In this document: piece after piece, positions 51,979 to 60,783 of the stretch
Layout of the letters: each line of letters opens with the position of its first letter
Position numbering within the stretch: position 1 is the first letter of the stretch
Origin: an uncultured Pelagibacteraceae bacterium
Lineage (GTDB): Bacteria; Pseudomonadota; Alphaproteobacteria; Pelagibacterales; Pelagibacteraceae
Assembly (NCBI GenBank): GCA_902537845.1
Contig: CACBDC010000005.1
Span: forward strand, 1-64,000
DNA length: 64,000 nt
Direction: 5' to 3'
The notes under the pieces: model-generated
Database searches by the model: none
What the model was told of the DNA's origin: nothing
The model's input: only the letters and a program-made list of their open reading frames with translations
Program-made: the position numbers and the translations under genes

Positions 51979-53013
51979 ATGCCTAGAAAAACTGCATTAA
52001 TAACCGGAGTTACAGGACAAGATGGTTCATACCTAACCGATTTTTTGCTTAAAAAAGGATATAAAATTATAGGAGTTAAACGAAGATCCTCTAGCTTCAA
52101 CACACAAAGAATTGACCATATTTATAATGACATTAAGCAATCAAAAAACTTCATTCCCTATTACGGAGATCTGACTGATTCGAGTAATATTTTAAGAATT
52201 ATTCAATCAACAAAACCTGATGAAATATATAATCTTGGGGCACAATCTCATGTTCACACAAGTTTTGAAATACCCGAGTATTCTGCTAACGCCGATGCGT
52301 TAGGAACACTAAGAATTTTAGAGGCTTTAAGAGTTTTAAAACTTCAAAAAAAAACAAAATTTTATCAAGCATCAACTTCAGAAATTTTTGGTAACACCGA
52401 AATTCCGCAAAATGAAAAAACACCTTTTAGGCCGAGGAGTCCTTACGCAATTTCAAAATTATATGCATATTGGACTACAGTCAACTACAGAGAAGCTTAT
52501 GGAATTTTTGCAGTGAACGGAATTTTATTTAACCATGAGGGCCCAAGGAGAGGAGAAACATTCGTTTCAAGAAAAATTACACGCGCTGTGTCTGAAATTT
52601 ATAGAAATAAGAGAAATTTTTTTACTTTAGGAAACTTAAATGCAAAAAGAGATTGGGGATCAGCAAAAGATTATGTGGAGAGTATGTGGTTAATGCTAAA
52701 AGCTAAAAAGGCATCAGACTATGTAATCTCAACTGGTAAAAGTTATTCGGTAAAAAATTTTGTTGAGGAAGCATTTAAATATATCAATGTAAGAATTGCT
52801 TGGAAAGGTAAAGGATTAAAAGAAGTTGGTTACGACAAAAAAACTGGCAAAACCCATATTAAAGTAGATCCTGTCTACTTTAGACCAACGGATGTTGATG
52901 AATTAAGAGGCGACTCTTCAAAAGCAAAAAGAGATCTTAATTGGAAACCAAGGACTGACTTTAAAACACTTGTTGGTGAAATGATGAAGGCAGATCTTAA
53001 AAAAATTAGATAG
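51979..53013 (+). CDS. gmd: GDP-mannose 4,6-dehydratase
   Basis: 344 residues. ALITGVTGQDGSYLTDFLL, GVKRRSSSFNTQRIDHIY (the RRSSSFNT NADP/dimer motif), STSEIFGN, SPYAISKLYAYW (YxxxK) and NHEGPRRGETFVSRKITRA are diagnostic. It makes GDP-4-keto-6-deoxymannose, precursor for fucose, perosamine, rhamnose or colitose. It is last gene of the C-methyltransferase/ColD/gmd operon, and convergent with a small membrane gene. Confidence 0.95.
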   Translation: MPRKTALITGVTGQDGSYLTDFLLKKGYKIIGVKRRSSSFNTQRIDHIYNDIKQSKNFIPYYGDLTDSSNILRIIQSTKPDEIYNLGAQSHVHTSFEIPEYSANADALGTLRILEALRVLKLQKKTKFYQASTSEIFGNTEIPQNEKTPFRPRSPYAISKLYAYWTTVNYREAYGIFAVNGILFNHEGPRRGETFVSRKITRAVSEIYRNKRNFFTLGNLNAKRDWGSAKDYVESMWLMLKAKKASDYVISTGKSYSVKNFVEEAFKYINVRIAWKGKGLKEVGYDKKTGKTHIKVDPVYFRPTDVDELRGDSSKAKRDLNWKPRTDFKTLVGEMMKADLKKIR

Positions 53014-53015
53014 AC

Positions 53016-53219
53016 TTAAATTGTAAGTATAATACCAAAAACCGTTACTGCTGATACTGCTGCAACACCTAGAGCTAAATTTCTTTTTTTCTCAATTTTT
53101 TTTTCCTCGTTTAATCTCGAAAGAAGGTCAGTAACTTTTACTTTATTTTGAATGTCATTTATTTCTGAATGACTATTATTTGTATCAAATTGTGAACTCA
53201 TAAGGTTATTAAAGCACAT
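53016..53219 (-). CDS. small C-tail membrane protein, unknown function
   Basis: 67 residues. The first ~45 are polar and charged (TDLLSRLNEEKKIEKKRN), and the last ~20 are one hydrophobic helix (LALGVAAVSAVTVFGIILTI), giving a tail-anchored layout. GAGAAG-like purine-rich sequence lies before the ATG at 53219; an internal Met at residue 7 is an alternative. Conserved small proteins like this are common in the lineage, but I do not recognise a family. It lies between gmd (convergent) and ald. Confidence 0.5.
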   Translation of the reverse strand: MCFNNLMSSQFDTNNSHSEINDIQNKVKVTDLLSRLNEEKKIEKKRNLALGVAAVSAVTVFGIILTI

Positions 53220-53303
53220 TTCTTCTCAAATAGAATATTTGTGAAGAGCAAAATGGGTTTAATAAAAAACTTGACCCAAAATGAGTTAAAATAATATTTT
53301 AAT

Positions 53304-54416
53304 TTATAATAGTTCTAAAGCAGGAGTGTATTTTAAATTTAAAGCATCAGAGACACCCTTATGAGTAATTTCTCCTCTATAAATATTTAAACCAGCTAGA
53401 AAATTTTTGTTTTCAGTAAGAGTTTTTTTGTAACCTTGATCTGCTAATTTTAATAATAAAGGTAAAGTAGCTTTATTAAGAGCCATTGTAGATGTTCTTG
53501 GAACGCCCCCTGGCATATTTGCAACACAATAATGAACAACCTCATCAACCATATAGGTTGGGTTTGCATGTGTTGTAGGTTTACTTGTTTCTACACATCC
53601 TCCTTGATCAATAGCAACATCTACTATTACTGAGCCTCTTTTCATTGTTTTAATCATTTCTTTTGTTACTAATTTAGGCGCTTCTGCTCCCGGAATTAAA
53701 ACTCCACCTACCAATAAATCACATTCAGAAATTAATTTTTTTAAATCTGTCTTGTCACTCTCTGCAGGAATAATTTTGTCACCGAACTGTTTGTGTAATT
53801 CTTCTAATCTTTTTTTTGACTTATCAACCACAAAAACTTTTCCTCTCATACCTGTAGCTATAATCGCAGCATTTTCTCCAACCACCCCTCCCCCAAGTAT
53901 AACTACATTTGCTGATTCTACACCTGGAGCTCCACCAATAAGTAAACCTCTACCCTTTTGATTTTTTTCTAAACAATGAGCTCCGGCTTGAATGGACATT
54001 CTACCAGCCACAGCACTCATAGGGGCGAGTAATGGTAATCGGCCGTCATCATCTGTTACTGTCTCGTAAGCTATACAGATTGATTTTGAATTTATTAAAC
54101 CTAAAGCTAATTCCTTCGCAGCAGCTAAATGTAAATAAGTATAAATTATTTGACCTTCTCTTATCATATTTACTTCATTCATTTGAGGTTCTTTAACTTT
54201 AACTATTATTTCAGCTTTTTTGAAAATTTCTTTTGGAGTATTAATTATTTTAGCTCCAACTTTAAGGTAGTCTTCATTAGTAAATCCTGCTCCTAAACCT
54301 CCATTAGACTCGATTAATACTTCGTGATTTCTTTTAACTAAAACTTTAACACTTTCGGGAGTTAAACCTATCCTGTGCTCTTGAAGCTTAATTTCCTTTG
54401 GAACGCCAATGATCAT
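53304..54416 (-). CDS. ald: alanine dehydrogenase
   Basis: 370 residues, standard. IGVPKEIKLQEHRIGLTPESV at the N terminus, KVKEPQ (substrate Lys), VILGGGVVGENAAIIATGM (NAD site) and DVAIDQGGCVET follow the family exactly. It interconverts alanine and pyruvate with NAD. It starts 1 bp after the class III aminotransferase stop, so the two form an operon in which Ald would regenerate pyruvate from the alanine made by the transaminase. Confidence 0.95.
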   Translation of the reverse strand: MIIGVPKEIKLQEHRIGLTPESVKVLVKRNHEVLIESNGGLGAGFTNEDYLKVGAKIINTPKEIFKKAEIIVKVKEPQMNEVNMIREGQIIYTYLHLAAAKELALGLINSKSICIAYETVTDDDGRLPLLAPMSAVAGRMSIQAGAHCLEKNQKGRGLLIGGAPGVESANVVILGGGVVGENAAIIATGMRGKVFVVDKSKKRLEELHKQFGDKIIPAESDKTDLKKLISECDLLVGGVLIPGAEAPKLVTKEMIKTMKRGSVIVDVAIDQGGCVETSKPTTHANPTYMVDEVVHYCVANMPGGVPRTSTMALNKATLPLLLKLADQGYKKTLTENKNFLAGLNIYRGEITHKGVSDALNLKYTPALELL

Positions 54417-55760
54417 TTATGACTTTGAGTAATTAGAAATACCTGTTCTTAATTTTTCTATAATTTCATCAATATGTTTTTTCTCACATATAAATTGAGG
54501 TGCAATTATTAATGAATCTCCGGTATTTTTGAAGTTAACGCCAGCATCGTAGCAATGCTTAAAGGTCTGAAAGCCTGCTTTCCCTGGTTTATCTTTCATT
54601 TTCATTTCAATTCCACCCATCATTCCGTATCCTCTAATACTGACAACTTCCTTTAAATCTTTCAATGAATGTAAACCATCTTGAAAATATGGAGACATTT
54701 CTTTTGCTCTTTTAAAAATATCCTCTTTATCGAAAATATCTTGAACGGCTAAACCTGCGGCAACTGCAACTGGAATTCCTGAATATGTATATCCATGAAA
54801 TAACTCTGGAGTTCCTTCAGGTGCTGTAGAGCCATCCAAAACTGTATCATAAATTTCTTCTTTAACTGCTACTACTCCCATCGGAACTACTCCATTCGTA
54901 GTTGCTTTAGCCATAGTAATTATATCTGGCGTAACTCCAAACTCTTGTGAGGCAAATGCTGAGCCTGTTCTACCCCATCCCGTGATTACTTCATCAAATA
55001 TTAAAAGAATTTTGTGTTTGTCACAAATTTCTCTTATACGTTTCAAATAACCTTTGGGTGGTACTAAAGTTCCAGTTGAACCCGCAATAGGTTCTACTAT
55101 ACAGGCTGCTATATTCTCACCACCAAAATTCATTGCAATTCTTTCTAGGTCTTCTGCCATTTCAACACCGGTGTCTGGTTGTCCTTTTACAAATTTATGT
55201 TCTGGCATGTGAGTATGTCTCATATGTTGAACGCCTGGCATTAATACACTTGCGAATGTTTTAACGTTATTAATCATTCCACCAACTGTAGTCGCACCAA
55301 TATTCATTCCATGATAACCTCTTTCACGTCCTACAAATCTAAATCTTTTTGAGTCACCTCTTGCTCTATGATAAGCTATTGAAATTTTAATTGCTGTTTC
55401 AACTGCGGTAGAACCACAAATAGTATAAAATATTCTATTAATTCCTTCTGGAGTTTTCTTAGCTATTCTGGTAGCCAATTCGAATGAACCTCCATACCCT
55501 TGATTAAATGGTTGGCAATAATCTAGTTTATCAAGTTGTTTGGATACAGCTTCGGTAATTTCTTTCCTGCCATGTCCTAAAGGATTACAGAATAGGCCTG
55601 AACTTGCATCAATCATTTTTTTACCCTGGTGGTTAGTTAAATAAACACCTTTCGCATCAGTAATTAATCTTGGATTTTTTTTAAATGACTTATTATCTGT
55701 AAACGGCATCCAATGCTCGTTTAATGAATTTGGGATGTTTGTTCTATTCGATGAACTCAT
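54417..55760 (-). CDS. class III aminotransferase, omega-amino acid/taurine-pyruvate type
   Basis: 447 residues. HWMPFTDNKSFKK at the start, YHGMNIGATTVGG, LIFDEVITGWGRTG (PLP-binding Asp) and MAKATTNGVVPMG (PLP Lys) are class III omega-transaminase features. The W-M-P-F-T start is typical of omega-amino acid-pyruvate transaminases, including Tpa. It is divergent from tauA by 158 bp and coupled to ald, which fits taurine plus pyruvate giving sulfoacetaldehyde plus alanine. beta-Alanine or another omega-amine is an alternative. Confidence 0.85.
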   Translation of the reverse strand: MSSSNRTNIPNSLNEHWMPFTDNKSFKKNPRLITDAKGVYLTNHQGKKMIDASSGLFCNPLGHGRKEITEAVSKQLDKLDYCQPFNQGYGGSFELATRIAKKTPEGINRIFYTICGSTAVETAIKISIAYHRARGDSKRFRFVGRERGYHGMNIGATTVGGMINNVKTFASVLMPGVQHMRHTHMPEHKFVKGQPDTGVEMAEDLERIAMNFGGENIAACIVEPIAGSTGTLVPPKGYLKRIREICDKHKILLIFDEVITGWGRTGSAFASQEFGVTPDIITMAKATTNGVVPMGVVAVKEEIYDTVLDGSTAPEGTPELFHGYTYSGIPVAVAAGLAVQDIFDKEDIFKRAKEMSPYFQDGLHSLKDLKEVVSIRGYGMMGGIEMKMKDKPGKAGFQTFKHCYDAGVNFKNTGDSLIIAPQFICEKKHIDEIIEKLRTGISNYSKS

Positions 55761-55918
55761 GTTTAAATTAGTAGACCTTTGTTAAATTAAATCAAGAATT
55801 ATTGTTTACAATTCAAAGTTGTACATTAAATTAGACCCAATTTCAATTTTCTTGCTATTTACATAAGCCAAAAATTCATTTTAGATCTCAATTAATTAAC
55901 AAACCATATGGGAGAACT

Positions 55919-56857
55919 ATGAAAAAAATAATAAGCACAGTTCTTGGGATTTTATTTGCGTTTACTCTAACTGCTACAGTAGCTAACTCAGCTGCAAAAG
56001 AAGTAAGAGTTGCGTACTTTTTGGAATGGCCATCTCCAAATCTTGAGGACATGAATAAAAAAGCATATTCAAAAGCACTTGGTGTACCGGTTAAGTGGAC
56101 TAATTTCACAAACGGTGTAGCAATGACTGATGCTATGCTAGCGGGAGATATTGATATATCTTACTCACAAGGTTTAATGCCTTACATAAATGCTGTTAAG
56201 GCTAAAGCGCCAATAAGTTTAGTAGACGTTGCAATGGAATACGGAATGGGAGGAACAACGTGTGTTACTTCTAATAAGTCTGGTATTACTAAAGCTAATG
56301 CTTCTGAACTTGAAGGTAAAAAAGTAGCAGTTCCACTAGGAACAATGGCTGAATATGTTTTTACTGAAAGTATGAAAATAGTTGGTGCTGACAGAAAAAA
56401 AATGAACATTATTGCTATGGACCCTGAAGAAGGTGCAGCAGCATTAGTAAGTGGTGACGTGGTAATGGCATGTCTGTTCGGAGGTAACTCTATTAAATCA
56501 GCTACATCTGTTGGAACAAGACTATTAACAGTTGATGAAGCTCGTGCTGGAGGCATCATGGGAATAGATATCGTTTCTGTAACGAATAAATTTATGAAAG
56601 AAAATCCTGGTATGTTGAAGGCTTTCGTAGAATTAACTCATGAAGCTAATGAGAGATACAGAAAAGGTGGAAGTGATATGAAAGCTATGTCTAAAGAGTC
56701 AGAAATGAAAGTTGCTGACATGAAAGACACTTTAAGTGGCTTCAAATTCTTAACGCCAAAAGAAACAAAAAAATCTATGAAGAGTGGAAACCTTGCTAAG
56801 TTTTTAAAAGGTTTTGATACTCCAAGAGGTACAGTAACAACTAAGTTTTTACCGTAG
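55919..56857 (+). CDS. tauA: taurine-type ABC transporter substrate-binding protein
   Basis: 312 residues. Signal peptide to about residue 23 (TVANSAAKE). Mature KEVRVAYFLEWPSPNLEDM, TDAMLAGDIDISYSQGLMP, VAVPLGTMAEYVF and DPEEGAAALVSGDVVMACLFGG are of the SsuA/TauA fold. GGGAGA lies just before the ATG. It is periplasmic capture of taurine or a related sulfonate/amine. A strong terminator 19 bp after the stop separates it from tauB. Ligand identity is inferred from neighbours. Confidence 0.88.
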   Translation: MKKIISTVLGILFAFTLTATVANSAAKEVRVAYFLEWPSPNLEDMNKKAYSKALGVPVKWTNFTNGVAMTDAMLAGDIDISYSQGLMPYINAVKAKAPISLVDVAMEYGMGGTTCVTSNKSGITKANASELEGKKVAVPLGTMAEYVFTESMKIVGADRKKMNIIAMDPEEGAAALVSGDVVMACLFGGNSIKSATSVGTRLLTVDEARAGGIMGIDIVSVTNKFMKENPGMLKAFVELTHEANERYRKGGSDMKAMSKESEMKVADMKDTLSGFKFLTPKETKKSMKSGNLAKFLKGFDTPRGTVTTKFLP

Positions 56858-56875
56858 TTCTTGAATAATAAAATT

Positions 56876-56912
56876 ATAGGCACCGATCTAATAAATTGGT
56901 GCCTATTTTTTT
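56876..56912 (+). terminator. strong Rho-independent terminator between tauA and tauB
   Basis: ATAGGCACC (56876-56884) pairs perfectly with GGTGCCTAT (56898-56906). The stem extends inward by G-U, A-T and T-A around a CTAATAA loop, and is followed by seven T (56906-56912). This is a textbook terminator lying inside an otherwise co-directional tauA-tauB-tauC set, so it is likely to set binding-protein mRNA above transporter mRNA. A new promoter must lie in the ~25 bp before tauB, or read-through supplies tauBC. Confidence 0.9.
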
Positions 56913-56938
56913 ATAAAAATATCTAATATAGTTCTTTT

Positions 56939-57736
56939 ATGAGTGATCTGATTTCTCAAAATTTAAATATGATTTTTAAAACTCCTAAAGGAGAAACAGT
57001 TCATGCTCTTAAAGATTTAAATTTCACAATTAAAAAAGGAGAATTATTAACTGTTCTAGGACCTTCAGGTTGTGGAAAGACGACTTTATTAAATATTACT
57101 GCAGGTTTTATTAGACCTACTTCAGGAAAAATTACACTTAACAATAAAGAAATTAACGGACCGGGTGTCGATAGAGGTATGGTTTTCCAACAAGGTGCTT
57201 TATTTGAATGGTTAACTGTTGCTGAAAATGTAAATTTTGGTTTGAGGATGAAGGAAGAAGACGTGGCTCAAACTCAAAAGAAAGTTGACGAATGGTTAGA
57301 TATAGTTGGGCTTAAAGGTTTCGGTAATACACCTACTTATCAATTATCTGGGGGGATGCAGCAACGAGTAGCACTAGCGAGATGTTTAATTAATGATCCT
57401 GACTTAATTTTAATGGATGAACCGTTAGGAGCTTTAGATGCTTTGACTAGAGAAAAAATGCAATCTTTAGTTCTTAAAATTTGGAAAGAAACTGGAAAGA
57501 CTATAATTCTAATAACTCACTCTGTGGAGGAAGCGTTATTACTTGGAGAAAAAGTTTATGTAATGGCACCTAGGCCAGGAAGAATACACAAGGAATATAA
57601 ATTACCTTTCGCATCGATGGGTCTTAAAGGAGACTTAAGAGATATCAAAAATAACAAAGAGTTCGTATCAAAGAGAGAAGAAATTCTCTCAATGATATGG
57701 GACATGGAAGAAGAAATTATGGGAAAAGAAGTTTAA
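56939..57736 (+). CDS. tauB: taurine-type ABC transporter ATPase
   Basis: 265 residues. Walker A is GPSGCGKTTL, Q-loop GMVFQQGALFEW, signature LSGGMQQRVALARCL, Walker B DLILMDEPLGALD, and the switch His lies in LITHSVEEA. Like SsuB/TauB it energises sulfonate, taurine or nitrate-type uptake. It ends 1 bp before tauC. The extra C-terminal part (KREEILSMIWDMEEEI) is a short helix often seen in this family. Confidence 0.93.
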   Translation: MSDLISQNLNMIFKTPKGETVHALKDLNFTIKKGELLTVLGPSGCGKTTLLNITAGFIRPTSGKITLNNKEINGPGVDRGMVFQQGALFEWLTVAENVNFGLRMKEEDVAQTQKKVDEWLDIVGLKGFGNTPTYQLSGGMQQRVALARCLINDPDLILMDEPLGALDALTREKMQSLVLKIWKETGKTIILITHSVEEALLLGEKVYVMAPRPGRIHKEYKLPFASMGLKGDLRDIKNNKEFVSKREEILSMIWDMEEEIMGKEV

Positions 57737-59644
57737 ATGATCACAGGTTTTTTAACATTTTTGTTTTTTTTCGCCATAGTAGGCTGTGTTCTCTATGGAA
57801 GAAAGTTAATTAGAACTGAAAAAGTTGACGCTGTATTTGGAAATCCTGAGAGAGCAAAAGGAGGAATTCATTGGGTAATAGTAGGCAGCAGCTTTCTTTT
57901 ATTGATATGGCTTTATTATTCATGGGATATAGCTAAATCTTTTTTTCCAAAGTCAGCAAATGAACTTTGCCAAGTTGGTAAAGTAAATGAGTCACTTCTT
58001 TCGCTTAAATATCTTTTTCCAATAGAAGAACGTCAACTTAAGAGTACGTCTGTGATAGAGACTGAAACAGAAAATTTAAATAAAATCAGCACAGAAATTC
58101 AAAAATCAGGTATCAAAAATCAAGACAAAAGTAAGTTAGTAGATTTTATCGTACAAACTAAAAATACAATTCCATTACTTACAAATGAACAGCTTTTAAA
58201 TAGCGATACCAGAGAGCAAATTAAAATAATTAACAAAAAAATTGTGAATTTAACCGAGAACTTTAAAAGAAGCGATTATCCCAATGAGAGTGCTGAACAA
58301 GAGATAGAAAGAATTAAAGCTGCTAAAGAAGAGGGTTCTTGGAAAGCATCAAGTACCTCGATTGAAAATACAATTGAAATTCCCTTTATCCCAAAAACCA
58401 AGCGAGGCTTAAAATTTCAGGCAGCAGCAATAGAATTAAATTTAATAAGTGATGAATTCTTTGAACTTAGAAATCATAATGAACAATATGCTTCTGCGTT
58501 AGAAAAACTTAAAAAAGAAATAAAAGATTATAGAACTAGTTTAGGTTCATCTGAGGAAATTTCTTCTTCATTCGCAAAAGATATTCTAAAAATTGCAAGA
58601 AGAATTGAATATGCGAGTATATTCCCACCTAATACTCTTAAAGACATGCAGGCATCAATAATCAATTTTGATAATGTACAAAAAAAAGAACAAGGCACTC
58701 TTAGATGGGTTGATATTCTTTTGTTTCCGTCAGGTACGATCATTTCTAGTGGTCCAAGTTGCTCGGAACAAGGATCTGGTAGATGGTTGCCTAAACCATC
58801 AGATACATTAAATAAATTTACATTAATGTTGAACCCTAATGTGGGTTACAAACAAATTCCATTAATCTGGTACGAAATGATGGACGTAAGTAAGATCATT
58901 GGTTTCTTAATACCTGATTGGTTCGCTGATATTTTGCCTGGGGAATATCCAGTTCATAATGAAAAAGGTGAAGTAAAGCCCAACTTTAAAAGTAAGGTTT
59001 TAAGTTTTGTAACTGGAGACTTTAATTTATTTAAAATTCCAATTCCAACTGGCCACATATGGGATTCATTTTTGAGAGTATTTCTTGGATTAGTAGCCGG
59101 GATAATAGTTGGTGTTCCATTAGGATTATTCATGGGATTAAACAGATTTGCTAAAGGATTTTTTGATCCTTTGATTGAATTATACAGACCTGTTCCGCCA
59201 TTGGCATGGGCGCCATTAGTGATTTCAGTACTTGGAATAGACAATCTTGGAAAAGTATTTTTATTATTTATGGTTTCATTATCGATTATGATAATTTCAG
59301 CACGAGCTGGCGCCTCAGGAACTCAATTATCAAAAATTCATGCTGCACATTCTCTTGGAGCATCCAAGTGGCAAATACTAAGACATGTTATTTTTCCAAA
59401 TTCCTTACCAGAAATACTGACAGGAATAAGAGTTGCAACTGGAATGTGTTGGGGAACATTAGTAGCTGCAGAATTTTTAGCTGGAACTACAGGAGTTGGA
59501 TTCGTAGAAAATGTCGCTAAAAAGTATTTCCAATATGAAGTAATATGGATCACTATATTTATTATGGGAATGTTAGGTTTAATTTTTGATATCACGATTA
59601 GAAAGATAATAGATAAAACTATTCCTTGGCGAGGAAAAGGTTAA
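57737..59644 (+). CDS. tauC: taurine-type ABC permease with large N-terminal extension
   Basis: 635 residues, against about 250-290 for ordinary TauC. The C-terminal ~240 residues are a normal permease: SFLRVFLGLVAGIIVGVPLGL, PPLAWAPLVIS, the EAA loop AAHSLGASKWQILRHVIFPNS (~535-555), and TGVGFVENVAKKYF. The N-terminal ~370 residues hold two helices (about 3-22 and 46-64) and then a long hydrophilic, helix/coiled-coil-like region (~70-340) that should lie in the periplasm. A short segment with Cys pairs (GPSCSEQGSG) precedes the permease part. No frameshift or stop breaks the reading frame. The role of the extension is unknown. Confidence 0.9.
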   Translation: MITGFLTFLFFFAIVGCVLYGRKLIRTEKVDAVFGNPERAKGGIHWVIVGSSFLLLIWLYYSWDIAKSFFPKSANELCQVGKVNESLLSLKYLFPIEERQLKSTSVIETETENLNKISTEIQKSGIKNQDKSKLVDFIVQTKNTIPLLTNEQLLNSDTREQIKIINKKIVNLTENFKRSDYPNESAEQEIERIKAAKEEGSWKASSTSIENTIEIPFIPKTKRGLKFQAAAIELNLISDEFFELRNHNEQYASALEKLKKEIKDYRTSLGSSEEISSSFAKDILKIARRIEYASIFPPNTLKDMQASIINFDNVQKKEQGTLRWVDILLFPSGTIISSGPSCSEQGSGRWLPKPSDTLNKFTLMLNPNVGYKQIPLIWYEMMDVSKIIGFLIPDWFADILPGEYPVHNEKGEVKPNFKSKVLSFVTGDFNLFKIPIPTGHIWDSFLRVFLGLVAGIIVGVPLGLFMGLNRFAKGFFDPLIELYRPVPPLAWAPLVISVLGIDNLGKVFLLFMVSLSIMIISARAGASGTQLSKIHAAHSLGASKWQILRHVIFPNSLPEILTGIRVATGMCWGTLVAAEFLAGTTGVGFVENVAKKYFQYEVIWITIFIMGMLGLIFDITIRKIIDKTIPWRGKG

Positions 59645-59659
59645 TCAATTTAATAATTT

Positions 59660-60352
59660 ATGATTGGAATTCTTGGTGGCATGGGCACACAAGCAGGCTT
59701 AGATTTTTGTTCAAAGCTTGCAAAATTAAATAGAGGAAAAGTAGATCAAAAGTATCCCCTATTCATTTTATATAACAAAGCTAACATTCCTGACCGAAAA
59801 CAAAATCTAAAAAAATACAATAAAGTTTTGAAAAGCCTTATTCACGGATGTAAGTTTTTACAAAAAAATAAATGTAAGTTTATATCAATCCCATGTAACA
59901 CTGCACATTATTGGTATAAAGATCTTAAGAAAAAAATAAAGATTCCGATTTTAAATATGCCAGAGATTGTATATTTGAACGCGAAAAAAAATTGTAAAAA
60001 GAATTCTAAAATTGGCCTTTTAGCGACAGATGCCACTATTAAAACAGGGGTTTACAGTTATTATTTTAACAAAAATTATAAATTAATATCACCTAATAAA
60101 AATCTACAAAGGAAGAGCGTAAATAAATCAATAAAACTGGTGAAAATGGGTAAAACTAAAGAAGCTGAAAGAGCTATTAAACCTGCTGTAAATTATTTGA
60201 TAAAAATGAACTGTAAAAAAATCATTTTGGGCTGTACTGAGTTGCCAATTGCAATTTTTGCCTATAAGTCTTTTAAGAAAGCTAAGCTTTCAAAAATATT
60301 TATGGACCCAAATTTAATATTAGCTGAAGCTTCCATGAGAAAATATAAATGA
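59660..60352 (+). CDS. aspartate/glutamate racemase family protein
   Basis: 230 residues. GILGGMGTQAGLDF at residues 3-16, the first catalytic Cys79 in SIPCNTAHYWY and the second Cys192 in ILGCTELP define the two-Cys, PLP-independent racemase family. It interconverts D- and L-aspartate (or related amino acids). It follows tauC by 15 bp and overlaps the next gene by 4 bp, so it is part of the long plus-strand run. Confidence 0.9.
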   Translation: MIGILGGMGTQAGLDFCSKLAKLNRGKVDQKYPLFILYNKANIPDRKQNLKKYNKVLKSLIHGCKFLQKNKCKFISIPCNTAHYWYKDLKKKIKIPILNMPEIVYLNAKKNCKKNSKIGLLATDATIKTGVYSYYFNKNYKLISPNKNLQRKSVNKSIKLVKMGKTKEAERAIKPAVNYLIKMNCKKIILGCTELPIAIFAYKSFKKAKLSKIFMDPNLILAEASMRKYK

Positions 60353-60783
60353 AAAAAATTTTATTATTAATTTTAATTATTGCCCCCTTTTCTTTAAATG
60401 CAAATGAAAATGCTAAAGAAAAAAAAGTTGCTAAATATGTTATGGAAAATATTCAAAAAGATTATGTAAATTGTTATAGTTTCTACAAAGTTGCGGCACA
60501 AAGTTTTAAAGATGCTGGAAAAGATAAAAGTATAATAGATAGTCTGGAAAATAGTGCTGATGTGTCTTTAAAATATAATTATGATCTAGGCGAAATAATG
60601 GGATTAAATCCTGAGGTTATGTCTCAAATGACTAAAGATAATGTAGAAAAATTTATTAAACTAGCCAAAAAAGATTTTTCCTTACTAGCTAAAGATTATG
60701 GCATGATGTGCAAGAATTTAGTTGAGAACCCAGAACAAAGAACAAATTTTTGGGAAAAAAAAGGTAAAAAAAAATTTAAGTGA
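60349..60783 (+). CDS. small exported protein, unknown function
   Basis: 144 residues. Signal peptide is residues 1 to about 18 (LILIIAPFSLNANE). The mature part is Lys/Glu-rich and mostly helical. A pair of Cys lies near 38 (VNCYSF) and 122 (MMCKNL), perhaps a disulfide. I do not recognise a family. Overlaps by 4 bp with genes on both sides tie it to the racemase and Ldh2 genes. Confidence 0.6.
   Translation: MKKILLLILIIAPFSLNANENAKEKKVAKYVMENIQKDYVNCYSFYKVAAQSFKDAGKDKSIIDSLENSADVSLKYNYDLGEIMGLNPEVMSQMTKDNVEKFIKLAKKDFSLLAKDYGMMCKNLVENPEQRTNFWEKKGKKKFK

Noticed and set aside
53228-53300. Possible hairpin (TGGGT / ACCCA) before ald and the small membrane gene
   Set aside because: The stem is only 5 bp with a long loop and no T-run in either direction, too weak to call a terminator.
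55761-55918. Operator-like ACAA-n7-TTGT in the aminotransferase/tauA divergent gap
   Set aside because: The half-sites are 4 bp in A+T-rich DNA, no regulator gene is adjacent, and I cannot separate it from chance.
56182-56559. 125-residue minus-strand frame opposite tauA
   Set aside because: It is antisense to a clear periplasmic binding protein gene and has the composition expected of a shadow frame.
59206-59520. 104-residue plus-strand frame within tauC
   Set aside because: It is an out-of-frame reading of the permease domain. The true frame carries the EAA loop.
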